DNA of 64,000 nt from JAGDZR01 sp049115695 (GCA_049115695.1 JAGDZR010000002.1:62001-126000); one strand, 5' to 3'. Numbered from the stretch's first letter, positions 35,253 through 46,400 are shown. Numbers and translations: made by a program. Notes: generated by a model from the sequence alone, not told the origin.

Positions 35253-36475
35253 GCTTTTTTTAACTCTAGTGAAAATGTGCAACCATTATTTACTTCCAAC
35301 TTCACATTTCCACCCATTTTTCTCATCGCTACTTTGACCGCATGAAGACCTAGTCCAAATCCTTTTGTATCGTGTGTGTCTCCCTTTGTTACTCTATAAA
35401 ATTTATCAAAAATTCTCTTTTGATGGGGGATTTCAATACCCGGACCATTGTCAGAAATGCTGAGGATTATTTTTCCATTGTTAGCGTTTTCTGAAATCTC
35501 GACTTTGGTCGCGCCGTATTTAAACGCATTGTCAATGATGTTTTTAATTGCAGTTCTGAGCAAACGCTCATCCGCAAGTACTGCGGCATCATTTCTGATA
35601 TTTAAGTTGATTTCCTGTTGATGATCACCAGTAACGGCCACTTTTGTCAAGTGTTCAGCCAAAAGGAGAGGTTGGATGGTGACCTTGCTGCCATGTTCCA
35701 ATTCTGCGGTTGTAAGAATGTCGTGAACATGATTCTCCAGCCTAAAAGTTTCTGTCTTTAAAATTTGAGCATATTGCGCGACACGTGACGGGTTTGCTTT
35801 GGCTTCATCTTCAGTAATAACTTCAGAAGCCACTTTGATGGTAGCCAATGGGGTCTTCAGTTCATGTGTAATGTTGTTGATGAAGTCACGTTGTATATCT
35901 GATAGTCTGCGCTGTTTTAGAATGATGAAGACGCTGTAGGTGAAAAGGAGCAGCACCACAAAAGTGACCAGTGTAGAGAGCTTCCATAATTCATCATTCC
36001 AGAAAATATTGGACTCCTTTTCTGGGAAGTAGATTCCAAAGTAGTAGTCATAGTTCTCCAAAACAGGAAAAGCGGGTGCTTTTTTGATGGCAGATTGTGT
36101 AGAAATCAAACTTCCATACATCATGCTTTGTGATTTGCAATCGTAAATACCAAACTCAAAACTATAATCAATTGACCGCTTTTGTAATTCAGCTGAAAGC
36201 AAGTACTCTAAAACGTCAAGGTCAATATTATTCTGAGTGTGTACAATGAAGTAATTAGTCGAAATTTGCTCAATAGGATCCCTTTTTGGACTATCGTTTC
36301 CTTGAAGTTCACAAATGGATTCAACTACACTGGACAGAGCCATTTGCACTGAATGTGCAAACTGACGTTCCTCACTCCGCAATGCCTGTTGTGACCAGAA
36401 CACCTGGATGGCAATTGTCGCACTGAGCGTTATTACCCCGAGAATCAACAAAATCCGAATAGGAGCATTTGACAT
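35249..36475 (-). CDS. Membrane sensor histidine kinase 2
   Basis: 408 residues: membrane helix about 7-28, short periplasmic sensor of about 120 residues, second helix about 165-185, HisKA with His204 in NNITHELKTPLATIKV, and HATPase_c with LLRTAIKNIIDNAFKYG, SDNGPGIEIP and GFGLGLHAVKVAMRKMGG. Shorter periplasmic domain than kinase 1, so it senses a different cue or partner. Operon with response regulator 2; divergent from the exported protein at 36584, a likely target. Confidence 0.92.
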   Translation of the reverse strand: MSNAPIRILLILGVITLSATIAIQVFWSQQALRSEERQFAHSVQMALSSVVESICELQGNDSPKRDPIEQISTNYFIVHTQNNIDLDVLEYLLSAELQKRSIDYSFEFGIYDCKSQSMMYGSLISTQSAIKKAPAFPVLENYDYYFGIYFPEKESNIFWNDELWKLSTLVTFVVLLLFTYSVFIILKQRRLSDIQRDFINNITHELKTPLATIKVASEVITEDEAKANPSRVAQYAQILKTETFRLENHVHDILTTAELEHGSKVTIQPLLLAEHLTKVAVTGDHQQEINLNIRNDAAVLADERLLRTAIKNIIDNAFKYGATKVEISENANNGKIILSISDNGPGIEIPHQKRIFDKFYRVTKGDTHDTKGFGLGLHAVKVAMRKMGGNVKLEVNNGCTFSLELKKA

Positions 36476-36552
36476 AATTCATAAAATTAGACTTTTCATT
36501 ATTCTGTTTTCACCCATTAACAAAACATTAACTAATGTATTGTGAAGTGTAT

Positions 36553-36560
36553 TAGGTTTG
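36553..36560 (+). promoter_or_regulatory. -7 promoter box inside the long frame of the next gene
   Basis: TAGGTTTG, perfect TAnnTTTG, 24 bases before ATG 36584. It lies downstream of the alternative start at 36542, which argues that 36584 is the real start. Confidence 0.5.
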
Positions 36561-36583
36561 CCAATAAGAATAAAGAAACAGGT

Positions 36584-37483
36584 ATGAGATTGATATACGT
36601 ATTGATATTCCTTTTTGGTGGTGCCCAGCTGGCGTTGAGTCAAATTCGTTTGATAGATAGTGCTGAGCATGCTGCCAATAAAGAATATTTGGTGAGAAAA
36701 TTATCATTCACTTATTACAGTGATGACCAGAATCTCTGGTGGATCAATCGGATGTCTTACGATAAAAAAAGTGGGGAATTGGTTTACCGGAATAATTCAG
36801 CAGAAGACCCGCGAAAGATCAGTGGAAAAAAATATATACAACGGTCCTTTTTACTGTCAGATTTGAATCCTTACAACATTGAAAAACTCCACATTGGAAA
36901 AACTGTTGGGAGAATAGTTAAGGGAGAGGAAATAATCCTACATACTGTAAAGAATGAGAGAAAAATCACTAAAGTGTTGAATACTCTGAATGCAACTCCT
37001 CAGTCATTTTTGCACATTTCTATTCCCGAATATTTGGACGATTCTGTTCATCTTGCAGATTCGGTGATCATGAAATTTAAAGAGTCTGTATTTTACGAAA
37101 CAAGATTGTCGAATAAGGGATCATTTGAGGAAAATGTACAACAAGTAATGGATGCCTTGAAGGGTGATTTTACTTATGAGAACAATGCGGGAGAAGTAAG
37201 GCGGTTTTTGTTGATTGACAGTGATCGTTCCCTAAGTTTTGAAGACTATCAAGACAGGAAAAAACTTGGGGAGGAATTGTGGGTTTTTGATGATGAAGGT
37301 CAAGCGTCAAGGACACGAACATCGTTAAGTGGAGAAGAAACCATCGATCAATTTTCCTTTATGGATGGAGATGTTTTGGTATTGACGAATAGTGATGGTT
37401 CGGAGAAATACGTGTTTGAAAACAGGTCGCTTTACTATTTAGAAAAAGACGGGGTTCGGACCGATTTCAAATTCCTTAAATAA
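36584..37483 (+). CDS. Exported protein of unknown function
   Basis: 299 residues from ATG 36584, giving signal MRLIYVLIFLFGGAQLALSQ; the frame extends to 36542 but a promoter box lies between. No motif recognised. The protein is mixed alpha/beta with paired phrases such as FTYYSDDQNLWWINRMSYDK and LWVFDDEGQASRTRT, and ends DGVRTDFKFLK; it may be a beta-rich extracytoplasmic protein. Divergent from kinase 2 and convergent, 5 bases apart, with the LacI gene. Confidence 0.7.
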   Translation: MRLIYVLIFLFGGAQLALSQIRLIDSAEHAANKEYLVRKLSFTYYSDDQNLWWINRMSYDKKSGELVYRNNSAEDPRKISGKKYIQRSFLLSDLNPYNIEKLHIGKTVGRIVKGEEIILHTVKNERKITKVLNTLNATPQSFLHISIPEYLDDSVHLADSVIMKFKESVFYETRLSNKGSFEENVQQVMDALKGDFTYENNAGEVRRFLLIDSDRSLSFEDYQDRKKLGEELWVFDDEGQASRTRTSLSGEETIDQFSFMDGDVLVLTNSDGSEKYVFENRSLYYLEKDGVRTDFKFLK

Positions 37484-37488
37484 TATGC

Positions 37489-38499
37489 TTAGCTGGATTC
37501 TCGATGAATAAGTTCGGTGGCCAGCACCACGGTTTCAAATTTAGTTGCTTCGGGCTCGTTGATTTGATTGAGGAGTAGTTCTGCCGACTTATACCCCATC
37601 TCATATCCTGGTTGATCAATAGTACTGATAGAAGGTTCGTAGATCGAGCTAATGGACCAGTTACTAAATCCGACAACCTTGATGTCATCAGGGCAAGCAA
37701 GGCCGTGTTTTTTCATGTTTTTGATGGAGGCAATTGCCAACATATCGGCAGCTGCAAATACCCCATCGATTTCCTTATTTTTAATCCATGACTCAGAAAT
37801 ATTGATTCCTTCTTCAAAATCAGTTGTTTCACAGTACTGTATGAAATTAGGAACTATTGCTATTCCGTGATCCCTCAATGCTTTTTCATAGCCCACCCTT
37901 CGATCATGATTAATTTTCAGATGTTCCGATCCTCCTATGTAAGCTATTTTCCTGCAACCTGACTTAACCAAATGATCAGTGGCGATATAACCAGCATGAA
38001 TGTCATCGATGATTACTCTATGTGTTTGCATATCAGGGCAAATACAATCGAAAAATCCAATTGGGATGTTTCGTTCTTCAAACTCCTTAAAATGATCATA
38101 ATTGTCTGTAGTTCTTGAGACACATGCCAATACACCGTCCACACGCCCGGTGAGCATTGCCCTGGCATCCACTACTTCACGTTCATAGTCTTCATGGGAA
38201 GAACAGACTATCACATTGTAACCAGCTGCATAGCATCTATCTTCAATGCCTCTTATCACCAATGCGAAAAATTCATGGACAATTTGTGGTACTATCACAC
38301 CAATGGTTTTTGTCTTGCTATGTCGCAGGCTTAGCGCGGTAAAATTGGGTTTGTAATTGTATGTCTTTGCAAGCTTCTTCACAGCCTCTCGGGTTGACAA
38401 TTTTACCAACGGATTATCGGCGAGTGCACGAGAAACTGTGGAGATACTGATGTTCAATTCCTGTGCAATGTCTTTAATGGTTATGTTGCCTTTTTTCAT
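37489..38499 (-). CDS. LacI-family transcriptional regulator
   Basis: 336 residues from ATG 38499. N-terminal helix-turn-helix ITIKDIAQELNISISTVSRA followed by the hinge region KLAKTYNYKPNFTALSLRHS; then the periplasmic-binding-protein-like effector domain (KTIGVIVPQIVHEFFALVIR to the C-terminus) that would bind a sugar or related ligand. Divergent from susC, with an 18-bp perfect palindrome of the LacI type in the shared intergenic space, so it is the probable repressor or activator of the SusCD operon and perhaps of itself. Confidence 0.94.
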   Translation of the reverse strand: MKKGNITIKDIAQELNISISTVSRALADNPLVKLSTREAVKKLAKTYNYKPNFTALSLRHSKTKTIGVIVPQIVHEFFALVIRGIEDRCYAAGYNVIVCSSHEDYEREVVDARAMLTGRVDGVLACVSRTTDNYDHFKEFEERNIPIGFFDCICPDMQTHRVIIDDIHAGYIATDHLVKSGCRKIAYIGGSEHLKINHDRRVGYEKALRDHGIAIVPNFIQYCETTDFEEGINISESWIKNKEIDGVFAAADMLAIASIKNMKKHGLACPDDIKVVGFSNWSISSIYEPSISTIDQPGYEMGYKSAELLLNQINEPEATKFETVVLATELIHRESS

Positions 38500-38645
38500 T
38501 GGTTTCAAATTAGTGCGTTTGGAGGATAAAGCTAATGGTATACACCTGAAATATTATAACGAGTATAAGTAAAGTGCAAGTTTGTTTTTTGTTGAAATGT
38601 ATCTTTAAAAAATTCAATTTTTGAAAAAATAATGAAATCATAGCT

Positions 38646-38663
38646 ATTGCAAACGTTTGCAAT
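38646..38663. promoter_or_regulatory. LacI-type operator, perfect 18-bp palindrome
   Basis: ATTGCAAACGTTTGCAAT is its own reverse complement and centres on CG, the hallmark of LacI/GalR operators. It lies 146 bases from the LacI start and 143 bases from the susC start. The rest of the 307-base intergenic stretch (38500-38806) is A+T-rich, with no other gene or repeat that I can see. Confidence 0.85.
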
Positions 38664-38806
38664 GGATTAATTGCATTTTACAATTGTTTTTATGTAAATT
38701 CCTTTATAAACTGCCGAGAATTTGGCTTCAATGAGAAGTAACGAATTAATGTTTTTGTACAATCTGAAAAGATTAATTGAAACCTAGATAACTTAAGATT
38801 AGAAGT

Positions 38807-41749
38807 ATGAAGAAGTATTTACTGAGTTTGTTATCGGTCTGCATCATGTCCCTCTCATGGGCACAGGATAGAACGATAACAGGAAAAGTGACAGACGGAG
38901 AAACGGGAGAAGCAATTCCCGGAGTAAACGTTGTTGAAACAGGCACTAGCAATGGTGTCATTACGGATTTCGATGGAAACTACCGAATATCATTAGGAGA
39001 TGGGACTAACCTATCTTTTTCATTTGTAGGGTATATGTTGCAAAACATTGAAGTTGGGGCACGCAGTGTTATTGATGTCTCTCTGGTTTCTGATGTAGAA
39101 CAATTAGAAGAAATTGTTGTTGTTGGATATGGTACTCAAGAGAAAAAGGAAATTACCAGCTCTGTTGCCAGTGTGAAAGCCAAAGACTTTAACCAGGGCA
39201 TGGTCAACAATCCTGCTCAGTTGATTCAAGGTAAAGTTGGAGGACTAACAGTCGCTCGTCCTGGTGGAGACCCGAATGGGTCATATCAGCTGCGAATGCG
39301 TGGTGTTTCAACATTTGGTGCTAATGCTCAGCCTTTAGTAGTTATTGATGGAGTAATTGGAGGAGACCTTAATACGGTTGATCCGAGTGATATTGCATCA
39401 ATGGACATATTGAAGGATGGATCTGCAGCAGCTATTTATGGTACACGTGGTTCATCAGGGGTTATCCTGATCACTACTAAAACCGGATCAAAAGGAAGAA
39501 CTACTGTTGATTACAATGGTTCTGTTTCTTTTGAAAACGTAGCGAACTCAATTGATTTTATGACTGCTGATGAGTTCAGACAGGTAGACGGTACCACTGA
39601 TCTCGGTAGCGAAACCGTATGGTTAGACGAAGTAACTAGAACTGGTATTTCAAATATTCACAGCTTATCGCTTGGTGGAGGTAACCAATCAACTACTTAT
39701 CGTGCTTCTGTAAACATGCGTAATGTTGAAGGTGTCGGTCTGAACACGGGGTTTAAAAGACTCAATGCACGAATGAACATCAATCAAAAAGCATTGAATG
39801 ATCGATTGACTGTTAGACTTGACATGTCAGCTACGACAAAAGATGCTCAGTTTGGTAACAACTCTGTATTTGACAATGCGATCATTGCCAACCCGACTAT
39901 GCCGGTGTTGTTTGATGGCACACAAGGACTTACCGATGTGGGTGGATATGCAGAAAGAGACATATTCAGATTCTGGAATCCAGTTTCAATCGCAGAACAA
40001 CTTATCAATGACGGAACAGATCAAACAGTTCTGGGAAGTTTGAAAGCTGAGTATGACGCGAGTGACTTTGTGGATGGTTTGAGAATAGGTGCATTCTACT
40101 CTCAAAACAGAAGGACAGAAGAAAGAGGATTTTTTGCTCCGAGCACAGCAAAGCTGTCAGGACAAGGTGCACCAAATGGTACAGCTAGCAGAAGATCAGA
40201 CTTCTTTTTCAATCAGTTGGTAGAAACCACGGTGAATTATGATAAGAGCTTCGGAAGTGCTGATCTAGCCATTTTGGGTGGTTACTCATATCAGGAGTTC
40301 TATAATGAAGGATTTGGTTTGAGTGGTGGTAACTACTTGACTAACGCTTTTACTTATAATCGAATGCAAGCAGCTTTAGATTTCCCTAATGGATTAGGTA
40401 ATGTCTTTAGTTATGCTAACTCGAATAAATTGATCGCTTTTTTCGGCCGAGCAAATCTTAATGTAGATGGAACTTACTTCCTATCTGCAAGTGTACGTAG
40501 AGAAGGTTCGTCAAGATTTGGTACTGACAATCAGTGGGGTGTTTTCCCCGCGGTGAGTGCAGGTGTGAGTCTTGACAATCTATTCACTATTGCTGGAGTA
40601 GATCAATTGAAACTAAGAGTAGGGTGGGGTCAGACTGGTAACCAACCAGGTCAGAGTTATCTTTCTCTAAGAAGATACGGACCAAGTGGTAGCTTCTACT
40701 ACAATGGTTCTTATGTACCTAGCTACGGTCCTCAGAGTAATCCAAACCCAGAGTTGAAGTGGGAAGTTAAAGATGAAATAGATGTAGGATTGGATTTTGC
40801 ACTGATGGATGGAAAGTTGACCGGTACATTTGATTGGTATAGACGAGTTACTTCTGATTTGCTATTCAACGTTGTGGTTCCTGTTCCTCCAAACTTGTTC
40901 AACAGAACATGGAAGAACATTGGAGAAATGACAAACACCGGAGTTGAGTTAAGTCTGAACTATGAAGTAGTTAACACAGGCAATCTTTCGTATTCAACTG
41001 GAGTGAACTTCGCATCATTTGAAACGATCATTGAAAAACTGGATAACTCTCCATTGTATACTGCGAATATGGGATCTCCGGGACAGAATGCTACCAACTT
41101 GTCTAGAGTTGCAGATGGCGAACCTCTTGGGCAGCTTTTCTTACCTGTGAAAATTGGAGTTTATGGAGCTGATGATCCGCTAGCTGGTTCACCTATTTTT
41201 GAAGACCTTGATGGTGATGGAACCTACTGTGATTGTAATGATGACAAGCAAGTTGTAGGGAATGGTCTTCCTGATTTCACTATTGGTTGGGCAAACTCAT
41301 TCACTTTTGGAGCTTTTGATCTGAACGTATTTTTCAGAGGAGCATTCGGACACGATATGTTAAATAGCTACAGAGGTTTCTATGAGAACTATGAAGGAAC
41401 AACAGTTGCCAACTACAACGTTGTAAAGGGTGACGATTTGGAAGAAGGCTTGACTAAAGCAGTTGTGAATAGCTCACATGTTGAAAACGCCAGCTTCTTC
41501 AAGTTGGATAATGCAACACTTGGCTATCGTCTTCCGATTGGAGAAAATGAAGCAGGGTTTAGACAATTGAGAGTTTACGCTTCTATTCAGAATCCATTTG
41601 TGATTACCGGATATACCGGTATTGATCCAGAGGTGAGATACACTGACTTGGAAGACAATACCAACGGTGCACTTGCTCCAGGTATTGAAAGGCGTAATAC
41701 GTATTTCACTACCTCCACGATCAGTTTCGGAGTAAATCTTGGTTTTTAA
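38807..41749 (+). CDS. SusC/RagA-type TonB-dependent outer-membrane transporter
   Basis: 980 residues: signal MKKYLLSLLSVCIMSLSWAQ, CarboxypepD_reg-like domain (about 22-105; TGKVTDGETGEAIPGVNVVE), TonB-box region EEIVVVGYGTQEKKE, plug (AQLIQGKVGGLTVARPGG, DILKDGSAAAIYGTRGSSGV) and a 22-strand barrel ending NTYFTTSTISFGVNLGF with terminal aromatic. It imports an oligomer captured by SusD. An unusual CDCNDD segment occurs in a barrel loop near 806-811. First gene of the operon; regulated by the LacI-type site upstream. Confidence 0.96.
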   Translation: MKKYLLSLLSVCIMSLSWAQDRTITGKVTDGETGEAIPGVNVVETGTSNGVITDFDGNYRISLGDGTNLSFSFVGYMLQNIEVGARSVIDVSLVSDVEQLEEIVVVGYGTQEKKEITSSVASVKAKDFNQGMVNNPAQLIQGKVGGLTVARPGGDPNGSYQLRMRGVSTFGANAQPLVVIDGVIGGDLNTVDPSDIASMDILKDGSAAAIYGTRGSSGVILITTKTGSKGRTTVDYNGSVSFENVANSIDFMTADEFRQVDGTTDLGSETVWLDEVTRTGISNIHSLSLGGGNQSTTYRASVNMRNVEGVGLNTGFKRLNARMNINQKALNDRLTVRLDMSATTKDAQFGNNSVFDNAIIANPTMPVLFDGTQGLTDVGGYAERDIFRFWNPVSIAEQLINDGTDQTVLGSLKAEYDASDFVDGLRIGAFYSQNRRTEERGFFAPSTAKLSGQGAPNGTASRRSDFFFNQLVETTVNYDKSFGSADLAILGGYSYQEFYNEGFGLSGGNYLTNAFTYNRMQAALDFPNGLGNVFSYANSNKLIAFFGRANLNVDGTYFLSASVRREGSSRFGTDNQWGVFPAVSAGVSLDNLFTIAGVDQLKLRVGWGQTGNQPGQSYLSLRRYGPSGSFYYNGSYVPSYGPQSNPNPELKWEVKDEIDVGLDFALMDGKLTGTFDWYRRVTSDLLFNVVVPVPPNLFNRTWKNIGEMTNTGVELSLNYEVVNTGNLSYSTGVNFASFETIIEKLDNSPLYTANMGSPGQNATNLSRVADGEPLGQLFLPVKIGVYGADDPLAGSPIFEDLDGDGTYCDCNDDKQVVGNGLPDFTIGWANSFTFGAFDLNVFFRGAFGHDMLNSYRGFYENYEGTTVANYNVVKGDDLEEGLTKAVVNSSHVENASFFKLDNATLGYRLPIGENEAGFRQLRVYASIQNPFVITGYTGIDPEVRYTDLEDNTNGALAPGIERRNTYFTTSTISFGVNLGF

Positions 41750-41769
41750 TTGCTAAAGTGAAGAAAAAC

Positions 41770-43389
41770 ATGAAAAATATATTTAATAAAAAGTTGTATG
41801 CCATTGTGCTGGGTTTCTTATTCTTTGCTCCAGCATGTACAGACCTTCAGGAAGAGCTGTATAGCGACGTGACGGATGATAATTTCTTCCAAACGGATGA
41901 AGAATTTATCGCCGCATTGGGACAAGCCTATTCAAGCTTGTTTAGTATGGGTAACCACTTCAACACTTGGTCGATCAATGAGTTGACTACTGATGAATTG
42001 GTAGTACCTACAAAAGGTGGTGACTGGTATGATGGTGGTGTTTTGTTGCAATTGCACGAACATAAGTTTACACCAGATAATGCAATGTTCAATAGTGCCT
42101 GGGGGCAGATTTATGGAGGCGTTAATACTTGCAATAGATTGATTGCTCAGTTTGGCGTATTGGGCACTCCAGCAGCTGAAGCTTTCATTGGTGAGTTAAG
42201 AGCAGTTAGAGCCTTGTGGTATTTCTATGCATTGGATGCATTTGGTAATGTTCCTTTAGTAGTAGATTTCTCTGATGCTGTGATCGGTAATGAGTCTTCT
42301 TTGGACGCTGGTCGTACCAAGGTTTATAACTTCTTGATCTCAGAGCTGAATGAAATCATTCCATCATTGGATGCTTCTGTTGGAGGGAGTGCTTATGGAA
42401 GAATGAACCAGGCTGCTGCAATTGCACTTCGTCAGCGTTTATACCTCAATTCAGAGGTATATACAGGAACTGCAGAATGGCAGAAAGTAATTGATGATGC
42501 CAATGCAATTGAAGGATTTGGTTTCCAGCTTGCTGGAGATTATTCTTCCAACTTTGCAGTAGAGAATTCAGGTTCACCTGAAAACATCTTCGTGGTACCT
42601 TACGATAAGGTATTCGCAGGTGGTTTCAACTGGAACATGATGACATTGCACATTTCAGGGCAGAATATTTTCAACCTTACATCACAACCATGGAATGGTT
42701 ATGGAACAGTTGAGGAATTCTACAACTCTTATATCGATCCTGACCAGAACCCTGGACCTCAGGGACCAGTTTGGTCAGGCTTAGCTGGCGCTGATGATCC
42801 TAATCATGTGGACGGTGTACCTAACGATGTGGGAACACAGGATTCGAGACTGTCAAACTTCTTAGTAGGTGATATCTACAACCAGGATGGTAGCAGATTG
42901 GAAGATCCTGGTCATGAACCAGATGATCCAAATGGCCCTCCTGTAACACACACACCTGCTAGTAATGAGATTTGGCCTAATGGCTGGAGACAAGGTTTGG
43001 CTCGAATTCAGAAGTATGAGTTTGAAGTTGGTGGAACCAACAATATGTCAAATGATTTCGTCATATTCAGATGGGGTGGTGTTTTGCTGTCAAAAGCTGA
43101 GGCGATGTACAGACTAGGAGATGCCGCAGGTGCTTTGGCAATTGTTAATGATATAAGAGCAAGAGCGGGAGTAGATCCGTTTACTGATCTTGATGATACT
43201 AATCTATTAGCCGAGATCGGACGAGAAATGTATGCTGAATTAACCAGAAGACAGGATTTGATTCGCTTTGGTCGCTTTGGAGATGCATGGTGGGAGAAGG
43301 ATGTATCAACCGAACAATATGAGGTATTCCCAATTCCACAGCCTCAGATTGATGTAAACGCAGCATTAAATCAAAATCCTGGTTATTAA
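41770..43389 (+). CDS. SusD/RagB-family surface lipoprotein
   Basis: 539 residues from ATG 41770 (a GTG at 41758 is the alternative). Signal and lipobox ending FAPAC, then the SusD pattern: TDDNFFQTDEEFIAALGQAY, WGQIYGGVNTCNRLIAQF, ELRAVRALWYFYALDAFGNV, and late LLSKAEAMYRLGDAAGALAI and ARAGVDPF. It is the substrate-capturing lid on the SusC barrel. Length is normal. The operon ends at a strong terminator (43415), with no glycoside hydrolase, lyase or sulfatase adjacent, so the substrate cannot be inferred. Confidence 0.95.
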   Translation: MKNIFNKKLYAIVLGFLFFAPACTDLQEELYSDVTDDNFFQTDEEFIAALGQAYSSLFSMGNHFNTWSINELTTDELVVPTKGGDWYDGGVLLQLHEHKFTPDNAMFNSAWGQIYGGVNTCNRLIAQFGVLGTPAAEAFIGELRAVRALWYFYALDAFGNVPLVVDFSDAVIGNESSLDAGRTKVYNFLISELNEIIPSLDASVGGSAYGRMNQAAAIALRQRLYLNSEVYTGTAEWQKVIDDANAIEGFGFQLAGDYSSNFAVENSGSPENIFVVPYDKVFAGGFNWNMMTLHISGQNIFNLTSQPWNGYGTVEEFYNSYIDPDQNPGPQGPVWSGLAGADDPNHVDGVPNDVGTQDSRLSNFLVGDIYNQDGSRLEDPGHEPDDPNGPPVTHTPASNEIWPNGWRQGLARIQKYEFEVGGTNNMSNDFVIFRWGGVLLSKAEAMYRLGDAAGALAIVNDIRARAGVDPFTDLDDTNLLAEIGREMYAELTRRQDLIRFGRFGDAWWEKDVSTEQYEVFPIPQPQIDVNAALNQNPGY

Positions 43390-43414
43390 ATAAAATCAGA
43401 ATTTAAATTGCATT

Positions 43415-43448
43415 AAAGGCAAGTGGCTGTGTCCACTTGCCTTTTTTT
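43415..43448 (+). terminator. Intrinsic terminator after susD
   Basis: A perfect 12-bp stem (43415-43426 with 43433-43444), loop CTGTGT, and a T-run 43442-43448. It separates susCD from the VCBS genes by partial or full termination; the next ATG is 26 bases on. Confidence 0.88.
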
Positions 43449-43474
43449 AGTATAGCCATTTAGAACCAGGAAAA

Positions 43475-46400
43475 ATGCGGTATTGCCAAATTTTGTTTTT
43501 GCTAGCACTCGCTTGTGGACAAAAAAAGGACGTCCTTTTTGAGCTATTGTCTCCTGATGCATCCGGGGTTAGATTTGAGAATTCACTTGTCTATAGTGAA
43601 CAACTAAATCCATATACCTATAAGAACTTTTACAATGGAGGTGGGGTAGGTATCGGTGATATAAACAACGATGGGTTAGCGGATGTGTTTTTCTGTGGCA
43701 ACATGGTTTCCAATAAGCTGTATCTCAATAAGGGAAATATGCGCTTTGAGGATATTACTCAATCAGCTGGTCTTGAAACCAATAATGTTTGGAGCTCAGG
43801 GGTGAGCATGGTGGATATCAACGCTGATGGTCTCTTGGATATATATGTATGCAAATCCGGACCTCCCGGAGGGCCAAGGCGATACAATGAATTGTTTATT
43901 AACAATGGAGATTTGACTTTTGATGAAGGCTCCAAGCAATGGGGGCTGGACAATGAAGGTCTATCAAGTCATGCTGCGTTCTTTGACTATGATAGAGATG
44001 GTGACCTGGATTGTTACTTACTGAACAACTCCATCAAATCGGTTGGTGGATATGACCTGATCAAAGATCAGCGTTTGATACCCGATAGTCTTGGTGGTAA
44101 CAAACTGCTAAAAAATGAGGGGAACACTTTCGTAGATGTCAGCGAAACTGCTGGTATCTATACCAGCGAAATCGGCTTTGGGTTGGGCGTAACAGTGGGA
44201 GATGTCAATCAAGACAACTGGCCCGACATTTATGTTTCAAATGATTTTTTTGAACGCGACTACCTCTATATTAATCAACAAAATGGCACGTTTGAAGAAA
44301 ACTTAGACGCTCATATCTCTGAACTCTCTATGGGATCTATGGGAGCCGACTTTGCTGATATTAACAATGATGGATTAAGTGAAATCTTCGTAACAGAAAT
44401 GCTTCCGGAGAGGCATGATCGATTGATGTCTAAGGCGATTTTTGAATCCTGGGATAAACATCAACTCATGATGGACAGAGGATACTTTAATCAGTTTGGA
44501 AGAAATGTGCTTCAATTACAAAATGCGGATGGGACCTTTTCGGAGATTGGTCGTTATGCAGGTGTCGAAGCGACCGATTGGAGCTGGGGAGCGTTGATTT
44601 TTGACATGGACAATGATGGAGCAAAAGATATTTTTGTGGCCAATGGCATCTATAAGGATTTGCTTGATTTGGACTATGTCAATTTCATGTCAAAACCGGG
44701 AGCCGTTAAGGAAATTATTCAAACAAAAGAAGAGGCGATCAAAAGCATGATTGACATGATGCCTTCTGAGTCTCTATCAAATTATGCCTTCCAAAACAAT
44801 GGGGACTTGACATTTACTAATCAGTCAGAGGGCTGGGGATTAGGGCGACCGACATTTTCAAGTGGTTCAGCATACGGTGATCTTGACAATGATGGAGATT
44901 TGGATTTGGTGGTCAATAACGTGAATATGCCGTCAGCTATTTACAAAAACAATTCAACGGAAGTATATGCCGAGAGGAATTATATCGGTATCAAATTGAA
45001 AGGAATTGATAAAAACATTAATGCTATTGGAGCGAAGATCAAGGTTTTTGCCAATGATAAGGTCTTGTATCAGGAACTCAATCCTTTTAGAGGATTTGAG
45101 TCAACGGTCGATAATAAATTGATATTTGGTTTGGGGGAAATTAACCAAATCGACAGTCTTATTGTGGTTTGGCCTAACGGAAGTATGACCATTCTTGATG
45201 ATGTAACCGTCAACCAGGTATTAACAATTGATTCTCAAGATTCTAAAATAAGAGAAGTAGAAAATAGAGGGGATAAGGTTTGGTTCAGAGAAATACACAA
45301 TCAGCCAGCGTTTGTACATAAAGAAAACGATTATGTCGATTTTGATATGGATCGACTTCTGAATCAAATGAGTTCTACAGAAGGTCCCTGTTCGTGCGTT
45401 GGAGATGTCAACGGAGATGGACTTGATGATTTCTATATAGGAGGAGCAAGTGGTCAGCATGGACAATTATTTGTTCAGCAGAATGAGGGGGAGTTTTCTG
45501 CTATCACTGCTCCATTTGAGAAAATCACCGAAAATGAAGACCAGGGGTGTGTCTTTTTTGATGCGAATGGAGATGAAAGACTGGATCTGTATGTAGCATC
45601 AGGTGGAGGAGAGTTTGGCTCGATATCACATGGTCTCAATGATATTTTGTATTTCAACGATGGTGCAGGACAATTCTCACAATCCAGCCAGAGATTACCC
45701 CAGAAAGGACAGGAATCAAGCAGCTGTGTGTTGAGCTTTGACTATGATCAAGATGGTGATATGGATCTATTCGTTGGAGGTAGACAAAGGCCCTTTTATT
45801 ATGGGGTACCTACGAATTCACATGTGTTGAAAAATAATGGTGAGGGGTTATTTGAAAATGTGACTGAGGAGGAAGCCAGTGGATTGCTTAAGATCGGAAT
45901 GGTGACGGATGCTGTCGCAACTGATCTTGATAACAATGGATACAAAGAATTAGTCTTAGTTGGCAAATGGATGTCTCCAAGAATTTTTGAGTACGATGGA
46001 AACACCTGGAACGATGTTTCCCAAGTGTATGGATTGAGCAAAACTTCTGGTCTATATAATACAGTAAGTGCAGCAGATGTGAATGGGGATGGACTAGAAG
46101 ATCTCATTTTTGGAAATTATGGATTAAATACACGTTTTCATGCGAGCCAGAAAGAACCACTCGGTTTATTGGTCAATGACTTTGACAATAATGGAACTTT
46201 GGATTTGATTACGACCATGTATTTCGAAGGGGAGGAATATCCATTTGTTCAGCTAAAGGATTTGGTGATGCAATTGCCAGGATTAAAGAAGAATTACCTG
46301 AAGTTTAGCGATTATAAAAACGCTACGATCGAAGAAGTTTTTGGAAGCAAAGCTTTACAAAGGGGGTATCATCACAAAGTCAACACACTGGAATCTTTTG

